64,000 nucleotides of DNA from Myxococcales bacterium. Its GTDB lineage: Bacteria > Myxococcota_A > Polyangia > Polyangiales > Polyangiaceae. This document shows positions 17,460-25,147 of the stretch, one piece after another; within the stretch, counting starts at the first letter, position 1; each line of letters starts with the position of its first letter. Position numbers and translations under genes: made by a program. The notes beneath the pieces were generated by a model. It had not been told where the DNA came from. It ran no database searches and worked only from the letters and a program-made list of their open reading frames with translations. Location of the stretch: positions 1 through 64,000 of the forward strand of contig JACPVJ010000197.1 in the NCBI GenBank assembly GCA_016191785.1, read 5' to 3'.

Positions 17460-17744
17460 TCAGCCCTTCGAAGCCGGCTCCGATTTCGGGGCCGGCTTCG
17501 ACGTTGGTGGGAGCGAGCTGCGGGCGCCGGGGCGCGTGGCCATCTCGACCAGCACAGCCAAGCCGAAGCACGCAAAGCCGACCACGCACAACACGTGGCC
17601 CACGCTCATCGCAGCGATCACGGGCAGCGGCTTCGGGACGACGATCGAGTAGCTCATCACCGCGAGCGCGGCGAGCACGGCGTAGCAAGCGCTGCGTAGC
17701 AAGAGAGCCTGCGGCCAGCCCGCCAGCTTGCTGCGCAGGCTCAC
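17460..17744 (-). CDS. Small two-TM protein coupled to NapC-like cytochrome
   Basis: This 94-residue protein starts at GTG 17744, which overlaps the TGA of the NapC-like gene in a GTGA sequence, so translation is coupled. It has two hydrophobic segments (ALLLRSACYAVLAALAVMS and AMSVGHVLCVVGFACFGLAVL) and a Pro/Ser/Lys-rich C-terminal tail. No haem motif is present. It is likely an inner-membrane accessory or anchor for the quinol-oxidising cytochrome. I know no family name for it. Its last codons overlap a 10-bp inverted repeat. Confidence 0.7.
   Translation of the reverse strand: MSLRSKLAGWPQALLLRSACYAVLAALAVMSYSIVVPKPLPVIAAMSVGHVLCVVGFACFGLAVLVEMATRPGARSSLPPTSKPAPKSEPASKG
17469..17500. terminator. 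Bidirectional hairpin between convergent genes
   Basis: There is a perfect 10-bp inverted repeat (CGAAGCCGGC and GCCGGCTTCG) with a 12-nt loop. It lies 25 bp after the octahaem gene and inside the 3' end of the convergent small membrane-protein gene. No T-run follows, as usual in very GC-rich genomes, so intrinsic termination is only possible, not shown. Confidence 0.45.
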
Positions 17745-18463
17745 GGCGCACCTCCCGAGGCCGGCGGCGCCGCGCTGCTCGCCGCCGGTGCCGCGCTGGC
17801 CGAACCAGCGGGTTTCACCGTGCTCTTCTTCGGTGCCTTCTTGCCGAACTTGCTGAACGGGTGGGCGAAGCCGTGGCAGCCGCCGCTGGTGCAGCTGACC
17901 TCGTTCTTCCCGAGCTCTTTCTCGAGCGACTGGTGGTCCGAGATGCTCTTGAAGTGAGTCAGCGAGCCCGAGTGACACTGGCGGCAGTTGACGTTGTCGT
18001 AGGGCTTGTAGAGATCGATCTCGTCGATGGCGTGGTCGAGGGATTTGTCCTTGAACCCGCCGAAATAGTAGTGCCAAACGTGCTTCATGCCGTTCAGTTT
18101 GGTCATCGGGTACCCGAGCATCCCGTAGTCGGCATGACACACGTAGCAGTTGCGCTCGCCGAAGAACGGGTTGCGCGCGTGGCGAGCGGCCAGCGAGTCG
18201 CTCGCCGCGTGCTCGGCGTTCCACGTGTGGCCTTGCATGACGTGGCACGAGCCGCAGAATCTGCGCTCCGTCGTCGCTTGCATCCCGACGGTGGTCGATG
18301 CGATGGCCACCGCGGCTGGGAGCACGCCCACACCGAAGAGCAGCGTGAGCTTGGTGGTGAGCCCCAGCGCTGGCTTCTTCACCAGGTACCAAATCACGAT
18401 CGCCGCGGACGCCAGAGCCGCGACCAAACAGAGATACCCGACGGGAGTGACGTGTGACAGCAC
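17741..18463 (-). CDS. NapC/NirT-like tetrahaem membrane cytochrome
   Basis: The protein has 240 residues. It has two hydrophobic segments (8-28 and 39-61) and then a periplasmic tetrahaem domain: CGSCH (70-74), CYVCH (106-110), CRQCH (160-164) and a fourth site with CX4CH spacing (CTSGGCH, 191-197). The tail is Lys/Ala/Pro-rich. NapC/NrfH-type proteins oxidise membrane quinol and pass electrons to periplasmic cytochromes. They normally have one N-terminal anchor and four CXXCH sites, so the second hydrophobic segment and the CX4CH site are unusual. GTG 18463 has AGAGGA upstream. The start is divergent from the 27-haem gene with 56 bp between them, so the two are probably co-regulated. Confidence 0.85.
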   Translation of the reverse strand: MLSHVTPVGYLCLVAALASAAIVIWYLVKKPALGLTTKLTLLFGVGVLPAAVAIASTTVGMQATTERRFCGSCHVMQGHTWNAEHAASDSLAARHARNPFFGERNCYVCHADYGMLGYPMTKLNGMKHVWHYYFGGFKDKSLDHAIDEIDLYKPYDNVNCRQCHSGSLTHFKSISDHQSLEKELGKNEVSCTSGGCHGFAHPFSKFGKKAPKKSTVKPAGSASAAPAASSAAPPASGGAP

Positions 18464-18519
18464 TGTGCGGGATCCTCTTTGTCATTTCGCGCCGGCTGAG
18501 GCAATCTCCCCGATTGCTC

Positions 18520-20268
18520 ATGAGCTCGGAGCGGCGGTCGTGCGCAGAGTTTGCGCTGCGCGGATGGAGCACGGCGATGCTCGTCCTCGCGTGCGCGGTC
18601 TCATCTGCCTGCGGCGACGACGGCGGCGAGCACGGCTCGGGCATTCAGATCCCCGTCGAGTGGGCCCAGGCTCGCCGGGTGAAGAGCCATCAGGTTCACG
18701 TCGGCAAGCGCAAGATCGAGTGCAGCAAGTGCCACGAGCTCGACCGCGGAGCGCTCGGACGCGCGCCGCAAGAGCGGTGCGCCGAGTGTCACGAGGGCGA
18801 GGCCGAGATCGTGCACGCCGCCAGCAAGGCCAAGGAAGCGCACGGCCCGCAGGCGGGCGCAAGCTGCCTCGATTGCCACTCTTTCACCGTCGAAGCCAGC
18901 CAAGATCCCAAGAGCACGCCCGCTGCGTGGGAGTGCCAGCGCTGCCATGCCGAGCACCCGATCGACGACGCGCCCGCAGTGGTGGTGCACCGCTCGCAGG
19001 CTTGCCGCAGCTGCCACCAGCCGCACGCCAAGCCGCCGGTGGAGCAGACCAGCTGCCCCACGTGCCACAGCGGCGTGAACGCGACCCACGCGACCGAAGG
19101 CAAGGCGCCCGAGCGCGTTTGCACGACCTGCCACGTGTCGCAACACGCGCTCGGCAAGGCCGCCAATCTGCAGTGCCCGAAGTGCCACGCCGAGCAGAAG
19201 CCGATTGTCCCAGCCACGGCCACCTTCGCCGGAGGACACGAGACCTGCACGGGCTGTCACCGCCCCCACGACTTCCGTCCGGAAAGCGTGGTCAGCTGCC
19301 GGTCGTGTCACGAGGACCGCCCGGTGCTCGGCGGCGGTCGCATCCCGCAGCACGCGGCGTGCAACTCGTGCCACCGCCCGCACGACGTGAGAGCCGATCC
19401 GAGCGGCGCCTGCATCGCCTGCCACGGCGCCGGTAAGACCGACCACCCGAAGGCCAAGGGAAAGGCATCACCGTGCACCTCGTGCCACGATCCTCACCCC
19501 GGCAACGCGGTGGCGGCAAGGCCCCGAGCGTGCTCTAGCTGCCATTCGGAGGCTCCGGGCGACAAGGGCTTCCACGCCAAGGGCGTGGCGTGCACGTCGT
19601 GCCACGTTCCGCACCGCTTTGCCCTGGACAAAGCCAGCACGACCACCTGCGCGCGCTGTCACACTCAGCAGGTGGCGTTGACGCTACAGAGCGACGGGCA
19701 TCGCAAGTGCGGCGATTGTCACGCCGGGCTGCCCCACAAACCCAGCGCGGTGAAGACCTGCGGCAGCTGCCACGAGAAGCCCGCGGCGCAGGTGAACCGC
19801 GGCCACTCGGACTGTCAGCGCTGCCACGAGCCGCACAGCACGAAGGTGCAGAAGCGCTGCGACGGCTGCCATTCGCAAGAGCATCAGACAGCGCCGGCCG
19901 GGCACAAGGCGTGCGCCAGTTGCCACGAGGCACACACCGGCGAAACCAAGCCTGGGGGTTGCGGCCGATGCCACGCCGAGCAACAGAAGGCGCCCCACTC
20001 GAAGGTGGACGGCGGCTGCGCCAAATGCCATCGGCCCCATGGCCCGGGCGGCACAGCCAAGCCGCCGGCCTGCTCCAGCTGTCATCAGCAGGGCTCGCTC
20101 AAGGGCCTGCACCTCGATGCTCGTCACCGTGACTGCCTCAAGTGCCACACCGGTCATGGCGACCAGCGACCCGAGCGGGCGGCCTGTGGCGCTTGCCACA
20201 CGAATCTGCAAAAACACCACCCGGAAGCGGAGCGCTGCAGTGGTTGTCATCTGTTCAAAGGCGGCTGA
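18520..20268 (+). CDS. 27-haem c-type cytochrome
   Basis: This 582-residue exported protein contains 27 CXXCH motifs, about one per 21 residues, from CSKCH near the N-terminus to CSGCH close to the end. Many are followed by PH or have a His about 10 residues upstream (CHRPH, CHQPH, CHVPH), which fits bis-His haem ligation. There is no recognisable non-haem domain, so the protein is essentially a haem wire. The signal peptide has Arg residues, then MLVLACAVSSAC, which may be a lipobox. I chose ATG 18520 because it keeps the positive n-region; GTG 18454 and ATG 18577 are alternatives. It ends 3 bp before the OB-fold gene. Role: long-range electron transfer, either periplasmic or outside the cell. 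The terminal acceptor is unknown. Confidence 0.9.
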   Translation: MSSERRSCAEFALRGWSTAMLVLACAVSSACGDDGGEHGSGIQIPVEWAQARRVKSHQVHVGKRKIECSKCHELDRGALGRAPQERCAECHEGEAEIVHAASKAKEAHGPQAGASCLDCHSFTVEASQDPKSTPAAWECQRCHAEHPIDDAPAVVVHRSQACRSCHQPHAKPPVEQTSCPTCHSGVNATHATEGKAPERVCTTCHVSQHALGKAANLQCPKCHAEQKPIVPATATFAGGHETCTGCHRPHDFRPESVVSCRSCHEDRPVLGGGRIPQHAACNSCHRPHDVRADPSGACIACHGAGKTDHPKAKGKASPCTSCHDPHPGNAVAARPRACSSCHSEAPGDKGFHAKGVACTSCHVPHRFALDKASTTTCARCHTQQVALTLQSDGHRKCGDCHAGLPHKPSAVKTCGSCHEKPAAQVNRGHSDCQRCHEPHSTKVQKRCDGCHSQEHQTAPAGHKACASCHEAHTGETKPGGCGRCHAEQQKAPHSKVDGGCAKCHRPHGPGGTAKPPACSSCHQQGSLKGLHLDARHRDCLKCHTGHGDQRPERAACGACHTNLQKHHPEAERCSGCHLFKGG

Positions 20269-20271
20269 TCG

Positions 20272-21087
20272 ATGGCGGTAGACATGAAGATGAGCTGGGT
20301 GCTGGGCGCGGTGATCGTGGCCGCAGGTGGGTATGCCGTGTTCGGCGAGAGCTTCCGCCGCGACCGGCCGATGCCCGAGCCGACCTCGGCCCGCCCGGCC
20401 GCGCCCCTCCCCGACTTGGACCAGGCGCCCGCCGCGTCGGGCCTGATCGAAGGCACCGCGCTCGAGGTACTCGACGTACCGGGTTACTCCTACATTCGAG
20501 TGGGCCCCGCCGGCTCCGAGGGTCAGTGGGTCGCGGTCACCACCGCGAACGTGAAGACCGGAGCGCTCGTGCGGGTGCGCTCCGACACGGTGATGACCGA
20601 CTTCGAGAGCAAGACGCTGGGCCGCGTGTTCGCCTCGATTCACTTCGGTTCACTGGTCGACGGCAAGGCGGCCGGGCCGCTACCGCCCGGTCACCCGCCC
20701 GCCGACCCGGCGCTGCCGCCCGGTCACCCGCCCGCGGGTGTCAAGCCGGCTCCCGCCCCGAGCGTGGCCACCGGAAAGGCAACCGGGGCGAACGCGCGAA
20801 CCATCGTCGAGATCTTCTCGCAGAAGCAGGCGCTGGCCGGCAAGAAGGTCCGGGTGCACGGCACCGTGGTCAAGCTGACCAGCGGCATCATGGGCAAGAC
20901 CTTCCTGCACCTGCGCGATGGCACCGGCAGCGAGGCGGCGAAGAACCACGACCTGACCGTGACCACCACCGAAGAGCTGGCTCGCGACCAGAGCGTGACC
21001 TTGGAAGGCACGCTGGTGCTCGACAAGGATCTGGGCGCTGGGTACCGCTACGACGCGTTGCTCGAAGACGCGGTCAGCGTGAAGTGA
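20272..21087 (+). CDS. Membrane-anchored OB-fold protein of cytochrome locus
   Basis: This 271-residue protein has an N-terminal membrane anchor (about 8-27) and a first OB-like domain (55-125; EVLDVPGYSYIRV, GQWVAVTTANVKTGALV, DFESKTLGR). A Pro/His-rich hinge carries two LPPGHPP repeats (20690-20740). A second OB-fold domain (180-270; VRVHGTVVKLTSGIMGKTFLHLRDGTGS) resembles the bacterial NirD/BOF-type nucleic-acid-binding OB fold, but its predicted location is periplasmic. From memory, similar proteins occur next to multihaem cytochrome genes in delta-proteobacteria-like genomes and may help in cytochrome assembly. It follows the 27-haem gene after 3 bp, so the two form an operon. The exact function is unknown. 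Confidence 0.72.
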   Translation: MAVDMKMSWVLGAVIVAAGGYAVFGESFRRDRPMPEPTSARPAAPLPDLDQAPAASGLIEGTALEVLDVPGYSYIRVGPAGSEGQWVAVTTANVKTGALVRVRSDTVMTDFESKTLGRVFASIHFGSLVDGKAAGPLPPGHPPADPALPPGHPPAGVKPAPAPSVATGKATGANARTIVEIFSQKQALAGKKVRVHGTVVKLTSGIMGKTFLHLRDGTGSEAAKNHDLTVTTTEELARDQSVTLEGTLVLDKDLGAGYRYDALLEDAVSVK

Positions 21088-21088
21088 G

Positions 21089-22726
21089 TCACGGCACGAG
21101 GCCGGTCACCAGGCCGTCGACGTGGGTGTCGGGGAACAGGAACTTGAGCGTCGAATCGACGTTCTTGTGACAGAACCAGCACGCCGTCGACTGGACGTGC
21201 GGTGCCGGTGGAGGCAGCGCGTGACAGCCGTCGCAGCCCGCCTGGCTCCCGTCGACCACGGTCCACTTCGGCGCGGTGTGCTTGCCCCCTGACGGCGCGC
21301 CCCCCGGGAACGCCGCGCCGTGGCAGTAGCTCTTGCCGCAAACACCGTTCGCGTAGCTGGGCGCCGCGCCGGCGGTCAGCGCGACGCCGCCGAAGGCCAG
21401 CTCGGCAGGGCCCGAGCTGTCGAGGTGCCCGGGGTCCGTCACGGCCTTGGGGACCACGTGGCACTCGGCGCAGGGCACCGCCCGCGCACGCCCGTTGCTG
21501 GTCAGGTGGGCCTGGTGCGCTCCGACGCCCGGCGACGACGTGGACGAGCTGCCAGACAGGTCGCTCGGGGGTGCGTCGGTGGCGCCGCCGTGACAGCCGT
21601 TGCACTTCTCGGGGACTGCTACGTCGACCTTGCCGTCGACGTGCTTCGACCGGGCCGTGATGGTCACGTGGTCTTCACCGACCACGTCGGCGTGACATCG
21701 CCCGCACGCCTTCATCTGGACGTGCGGCGCCGGCGGCGGCATCGCGTGGCAGCCCGTGCACGCCAGGCGCCCGGTGTCGCTGGTCCACTGGGGCGAGGCA
21801 GCGGGCGCCGAGGGCGAGTGGCACCAGGCGTCGTTGCACGTGCGCGCCTGCCGCTGCCAGCTGGGATTGCGCTGCTTGGAGAGCCCCACCCCCGAGAAGA
21901 CGACCTCGGCCGGGGGGTCGGAGTCGACGTGCCCGGGGTCGCCGTACTTGGCCGGGACCTGGTGGCACTCACCGCACGCCAGCGCCCGGCCAGCGGCACC
22001 GCCCGAAAGGTGGACGCGGTGGGCACCGACCCCGAGCGCGGTCACACCATCGTTGCCGGCGAGGTCGCGCGGCGGCGCAGGGTCGCCGTCACTTCCGTGG
22101 CAAGCGTCGCACGCGAAGTTGCCGAGCTGAACCTTGCCGTCCACGTGGAGCGCGGCGTTCACGAAGCCCGCTTGGCCGATCACTTCACCGTGACAGCTGT
22201 GGCACTTTGCATTCTGCGGGTGCGGGGCCGGCGGTGGCAACCCATGGCAGCTGCCGCAGGCCGCATCCGATGACCGCGGCGCGGTCCACACCGCGTCGGC
22301 GGTGCGGTGGCAGTACGAGTCGGTGCAACGACCAACGGCCGCGTCGTAGCTCGGAGCCCTGCCCCCCTGCTTGGCCACTACGCCGAACGTGAGCTCGGCG
22401 GGCAGTGCGTCGTCGGCATGACCCGGATCGTCGGTGGACTTCGGTACCACATGGCACTCGGCGCACGCCACCGGGCCGTGGGTCGCGCTGGCGCCGAGGT
22501 GGCTCTGATGAGCGCCCACGCCGGGTTGCGCGACGCTAGAGCCACCCGCGAGATCCCTGGGCGGCGCCGCCCGCTCGAGCGCGCTGCCGCCGCGAGTGGA
22601 GTCGCCGTGACAAGACGAGCAGGCCGACTCGTGCTCGCGGCGTTCGTCGTCGCGCACGCGCTGGCAGCCAGGCGCCGAAGCTGCGGCCCAGAGAACGAGC
22701 AGCGTCCACCTCAGGTCAATTCTCAT
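21089..22726 (-). CDS. 15-haem c-type cytochrome of three 5-haem modules
   Basis: This 545-residue lipoprotein (Cys 21 in SAPGC) has fifteen haem motifs: twelve CXXCH and three CX4CH (CTDSYCH, CNDAWCH, CGKSYCH). The order CXXCH, CXXCH, CX4CH, CXXCH, CXXCH repeats three times, with matching spacer sequences such as PPRDLAG, VGAHQSHL, PGHxD, PAELxFG and LPPPAPH. This pattern fits the Geobacter-type CxxxxCH/CxxCH cytochrome family. ATG 22726 lies 11 nt inside the end of the upstream 12-haem gene, so the two are translationally coupled. It is probably the outer-face partner of the porin and the 12-haem lipoprotein. The start further upstream in frame is rejected because it overlaps coding sequence and lacks a signal. 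Confidence 0.9.
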   Translation of the reverse strand: MRIDLRWTLLVLWAAASAPGCQRVRDDERREHESACSSCHGDSTRGGSALERAAPPRDLAGGSSVAQPGVGAHQSHLGASATHGPVACAECHVVPKSTDDPGHADDALPAELTFGVVAKQGGRAPSYDAAVGRCTDSYCHRTADAVWTAPRSSDAACGSCHGLPPPAPHPQNAKCHSCHGEVIGQAGFVNAALHVDGKVQLGNFACDACHGSDGDPAPPRDLAGNDGVTALGVGAHRVHLSGGAAGRALACGECHQVPAKYGDPGHVDSDPPAEVVFSGVGLSKQRNPSWQRQARTCNDAWCHSPSAPAASPQWTSDTGRLACTGCHAMPPPAPHVQMKACGRCHADVVGEDHVTITARSKHVDGKVDVAVPEKCNGCHGGATDAPPSDLSGSSSTSSPGVGAHQAHLTSNGRARAVPCAECHVVPKAVTDPGHLDSSGPAELAFGGVALTAGAAPSYANGVCGKSYCHGAAFPGGAPSGGKHTAPKWTVVDGSQAGCDGCHALPPPAPHVQSTACWFCHKNVDSTLKFLFPDTHVDGLVTGLVP

Positions 22727-23741
22727 GGCAGTACCTGCACGTGCCCGAGCCCTCCGAGCGCGCGCTCTTCCAGCCCTTGGGGTGGGGGTTGCCACCGTAG
22801 GCGCCCACTTTGTGGCAGCGGATGCAGTTGGTCGCGGGGCCCTGCTCGTGGCAGCCCGCACAGCTCGTCACGTCACGCCGGGCGTCGCGGCCGTGGCCGC
22901 TGGGCGCGCCGGTGATCCAGCCAGCTGGGTGCGGGCTCCGACCGTTCTTGTGCCCGCCACTCACCCCGCGCTCGAGGTGGCAGCCATCACAGCTGGCGGG
23001 CGTGTGACAGCGTGCGCACTTCGCCGGCTGCGACTGGGCTTCGATGGCATGACGCGAGACGAAGTCGCCGCGGTGGATCAATTTGCGCTCGATGGCCTCG
23101 GGGCGGCGCCGCTCGACCGAGAGGTCTTGGCTTACGTCGTGGCAGTCGTCGCAGTGCTGCTGGGTGTGGCACTGCTGGCAGAGCTTCTGCTGCTGGCGTG
23201 CCGCTTGGCCGTGGTTGCGCTGAAAGCCGGCGTCGTGCTTGGCAAACGACTGCGGCAAGAGCCGTTCGAGGTCCTTTCTGACGTGGCACGGGGCGCACTC
23301 GGCACGGTCCCATTGCTTCCGGTGCTCGTGACACTCGAAGCAGCGTTCCATCACCGGGAAGAGCGGCGAATCACCCTCGGTGGCACCGGCATGACAGGGC
23401 ACGCACTGGCCCTTCACCTCGGGCATGGCAAGGTGCTTTTGATGGCTGAACCGAATAGTGTACGCCAAGGGCGGTGGCACGTGAACGGGCGGGGTGACCG
23501 CGAGCATCTGCGGGTCGTCGCCGCGGTGACAGCGCGCGCACAGCTGCTTGTCGGGGAAGACCTTCTTCGGCGTGGCAGTGAGCGAGTGGCACGTGGTGCA
23601 GCGCAAACACTCGGGGAGCCCGGGCCCGCCGCAGCTGAGAGCCGAGAGGTGCTGCGCATGGGGGAACCGGCTCGGCTCACGGTCGGCGCAGGCCAGGGCC
23701 AGGGCGACCGTGCAGGCGAGGGCGAGGAACAGGCCCTTCAC
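22716..23741 (-). CDS. 12-haem c-type cytochrome lipoprotein
   Basis: This 341-residue lipoprotein starts at GTG 23741, which overlaps the TGA of the porin gene (GTGA). The signal ends in lipobox ALAC. Twelve CXXCH motifs follow: CTTCH, CARCH, CVPCH, CFECH, CAPCH, CQQCH, CDDCH, CARCH, CDGCH, CAGCH, CIRCH and a C-terminal CRYCH. Closely spaced pairs (CQQCHTQQHCDDCH, CARCHTPASCDGCH) suggest parallel haem stacks. By analogy with porin-cytochrome conduits of metal-reducing bacteria, this would be the cytochrome held within or against the barrel; this is inferred from gene order, not shown. Confidence 0.9.
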   Translation of the reverse strand: MKGLFLALACTVALALACADREPSRFPHAQHLSALSCGGPGLPECLRCTTCHSLTATPKKVFPDKQLCARCHRGDDPQMLAVTPPVHVPPPLAYTIRFSHQKHLAMPEVKGQCVPCHAGATEGDSPLFPVMERCFECHEHRKQWDRAECAPCHVRKDLERLLPQSFAKHDAGFQRNHGQAARQQQKLCQQCHTQQHCDDCHDVSQDLSVERRRPEAIERKLIHRGDFVSRHAIEAQSQPAKCARCHTPASCDGCHLERGVSGGHKNGRSPHPAGWITGAPSGHGRDARRDVTSCAGCHEQGPATNCIRCHKVGAYGGNPHPKGWKSARSEGSGTCRYCHEN

Positions 23742-25096
23742 TTGGGACCTCCCGAAGTGAAGCGGATTCGGAGTTGCGTCTGCGCATCGGCGGTGGCGTG
23801 GGGCGTGCGAGCATACGAGGCGCCCCACAACGCCGCGAGCTCGGGCGACAGCGACCACTCGACCGTGCCGGCGTATACGCTCGACGTGTCGTAGCCGGCG
23901 ATGGGCTCGTCGTAGCGGTAGTGGTACGCCTCGAGCGTGGTGGAGACGTCGAGCTGAATGCGCTGGCGCCAGGCGTTGCGCATCGACAAGTAGCCGTTGT
24001 CCGGGGCGCTCACCCGGGTCACGGACAAGAGCAGGACCGTGCGCTCGGTGCGGCCGGGAGTGATGCGCGCGCCAACCTCGGTGCGCTGTCCCAGGTCGCC
24101 CGGTGAGTAGATCTGCACGAAGCCCGAGCCGGTGAGGGTCAGCTGGCGCCAGAGCTTGGCGCGGAAGCTGCCGCCGGCCTCTTCATAAGCATCCGTCGAA
24201 AACACGGCGAGCACGCTCTGCCGCGAAAGAAACAACGCAGGCTCGGCGTGCAACACCTCGGCCTCGAGCTCGAGCGGGGTCAGCGGCGTGTAGTGCGCCC
24301 ACAGGCGGCCATCGGCGACCCGCCGGGCGTCGAGCTCGAGGACGGCGTTGCCCCCGACGGTGACCTTCTGCGACGCGTCGAAGCGGGCATCGGCCCCGAG
24401 GTTCCGGTAGGCGAGCCCCTCGGCCTCGTGCTGCTCGTGCACCGAGGCACCGACATCGAGCTCCGGCGAGTCGTAGAACAGGCGACCGCCGGCCAGCCAG
24501 TGCTCGGCGCGACGCGGCTCGGCAAGCGCATCGGGATCGCGCCACAGCGACTCGGCGGCGGAGCCGAGCTGATGGTAGCCCGGTCGCGCCGCCCACCGCG
24601 GCAAGACCGTGAGCCCGGCGTAGGCCTCGGCACCAACCCCCCCGGGCAGCGTGGCGCCCGCAGCGAGTCCGTCGAAGCGGGCATAGCGAGCCGCGCCCCC
24701 CGCCACGTGTTGCCGGCCCAGGCGCAGCCACCCAGGACCCGTCCGATAACGCACGTTGGCGTTCTGCACGTCGCCGTCCATTCGCCGACCCGCCCCGGCT
24801 TCCCCGAAGGTGGCGCTCCCCCAGAGGTCGAGCTCGACGTCGAGGCTCTGCTTCTGCCAAGGCGCATCCAGATCGTGCGCGGTGAGCGACACGTACTCGA
24901 CGACCGGGGCGGCGGTCTGCTCGGTGACCAGGGCGCCGTGCGGTCCGGGCAAGAGCGCCCGCTGGTAGAGACGGAAGTGCGTCTCGCTCCTGACCAGGAC
25001 CTGAGGGCCGTGCGCGTCGACGTCGGCAGGCTGGGCCAGCGCCGTAGACGCCCACGCGACCGCAACGGCCAGGCACCGACAGCGCATCCCGCTCAC
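23738..25096 (-). CDS. Outer-membrane beta-barrel of cytochrome operon (porin-like)
   Basis: The protein has 452 residues. After a signal peptide (RCRCLAVAVAW, cleavage after ALA) the chain alternates short amphipathic strands (LDVELDLWGSATF, ANVRYRTGPGWLRLG, LELEAEVLHAE, LTLTGSGFVQIYS) and ends in a typical barrel-closing strand (QTQLRIRF). It lacks Cys beyond the signal. It heads a tightly coupled operon with the 12- and 15-haem cytochromes, which is the gene order of porin-cytochrome electron conduits (compare MtrB/MtrA/MtrC and the Pcc complexes). Sequence similarity to those porins cannot be judged by eye. I chose GTG 25096 since GAGGA sits 7 nt before it; ATG 25087 and GTG 25114 are alternatives. 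Confidence 0.8.
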   Translation of the reverse strand: MSGMRCRCLAVAVAWASTALAQPADVDAHGPQVLVRSETHFRLYQRALLPGPHGALVTEQTAAPVVEYVSLTAHDLDAPWQKQSLDVELDLWGSATFGEAGAGRRMDGDVQNANVRYRTGPGWLRLGRQHVAGGAARYARFDGLAAGATLPGGVGAEAYAGLTVLPRWAARPGYHQLGSAAESLWRDPDALAEPRRAEHWLAGGRLFYDSPELDVGASVHEQHEAEGLAYRNLGADARFDASQKVTVGGNAVLELDARRVADGRLWAHYTPLTPLELEAEVLHAEPALFLSRQSVLAVFSTDAYEEAGGSFRAKLWRQLTLTGSGFVQIYSPGDLGQRTEVGARITPGRTERTVLLLSVTRVSAPDNGYLSMRNAWRQRIQLDVSTTLEAYHYRYDEPIAGYDTSSVYAGTVEWSLSPELAALWGASYARTPHATADAQTQLRIRFTSGGPK

Positions 25097-25147
25097 GCCG
25101 TCATCCTCGATCACACGGGGGCAAATTGCCCGTGAAAGAATTGCGCT

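Noticed and set aside
22725-23894. Plus-strand frame opposite the 12-haem cytochrome
   Set aside because: Val/Ala/Arg-rich without motifs. The minus strand carries twelve CXXCH motifs.
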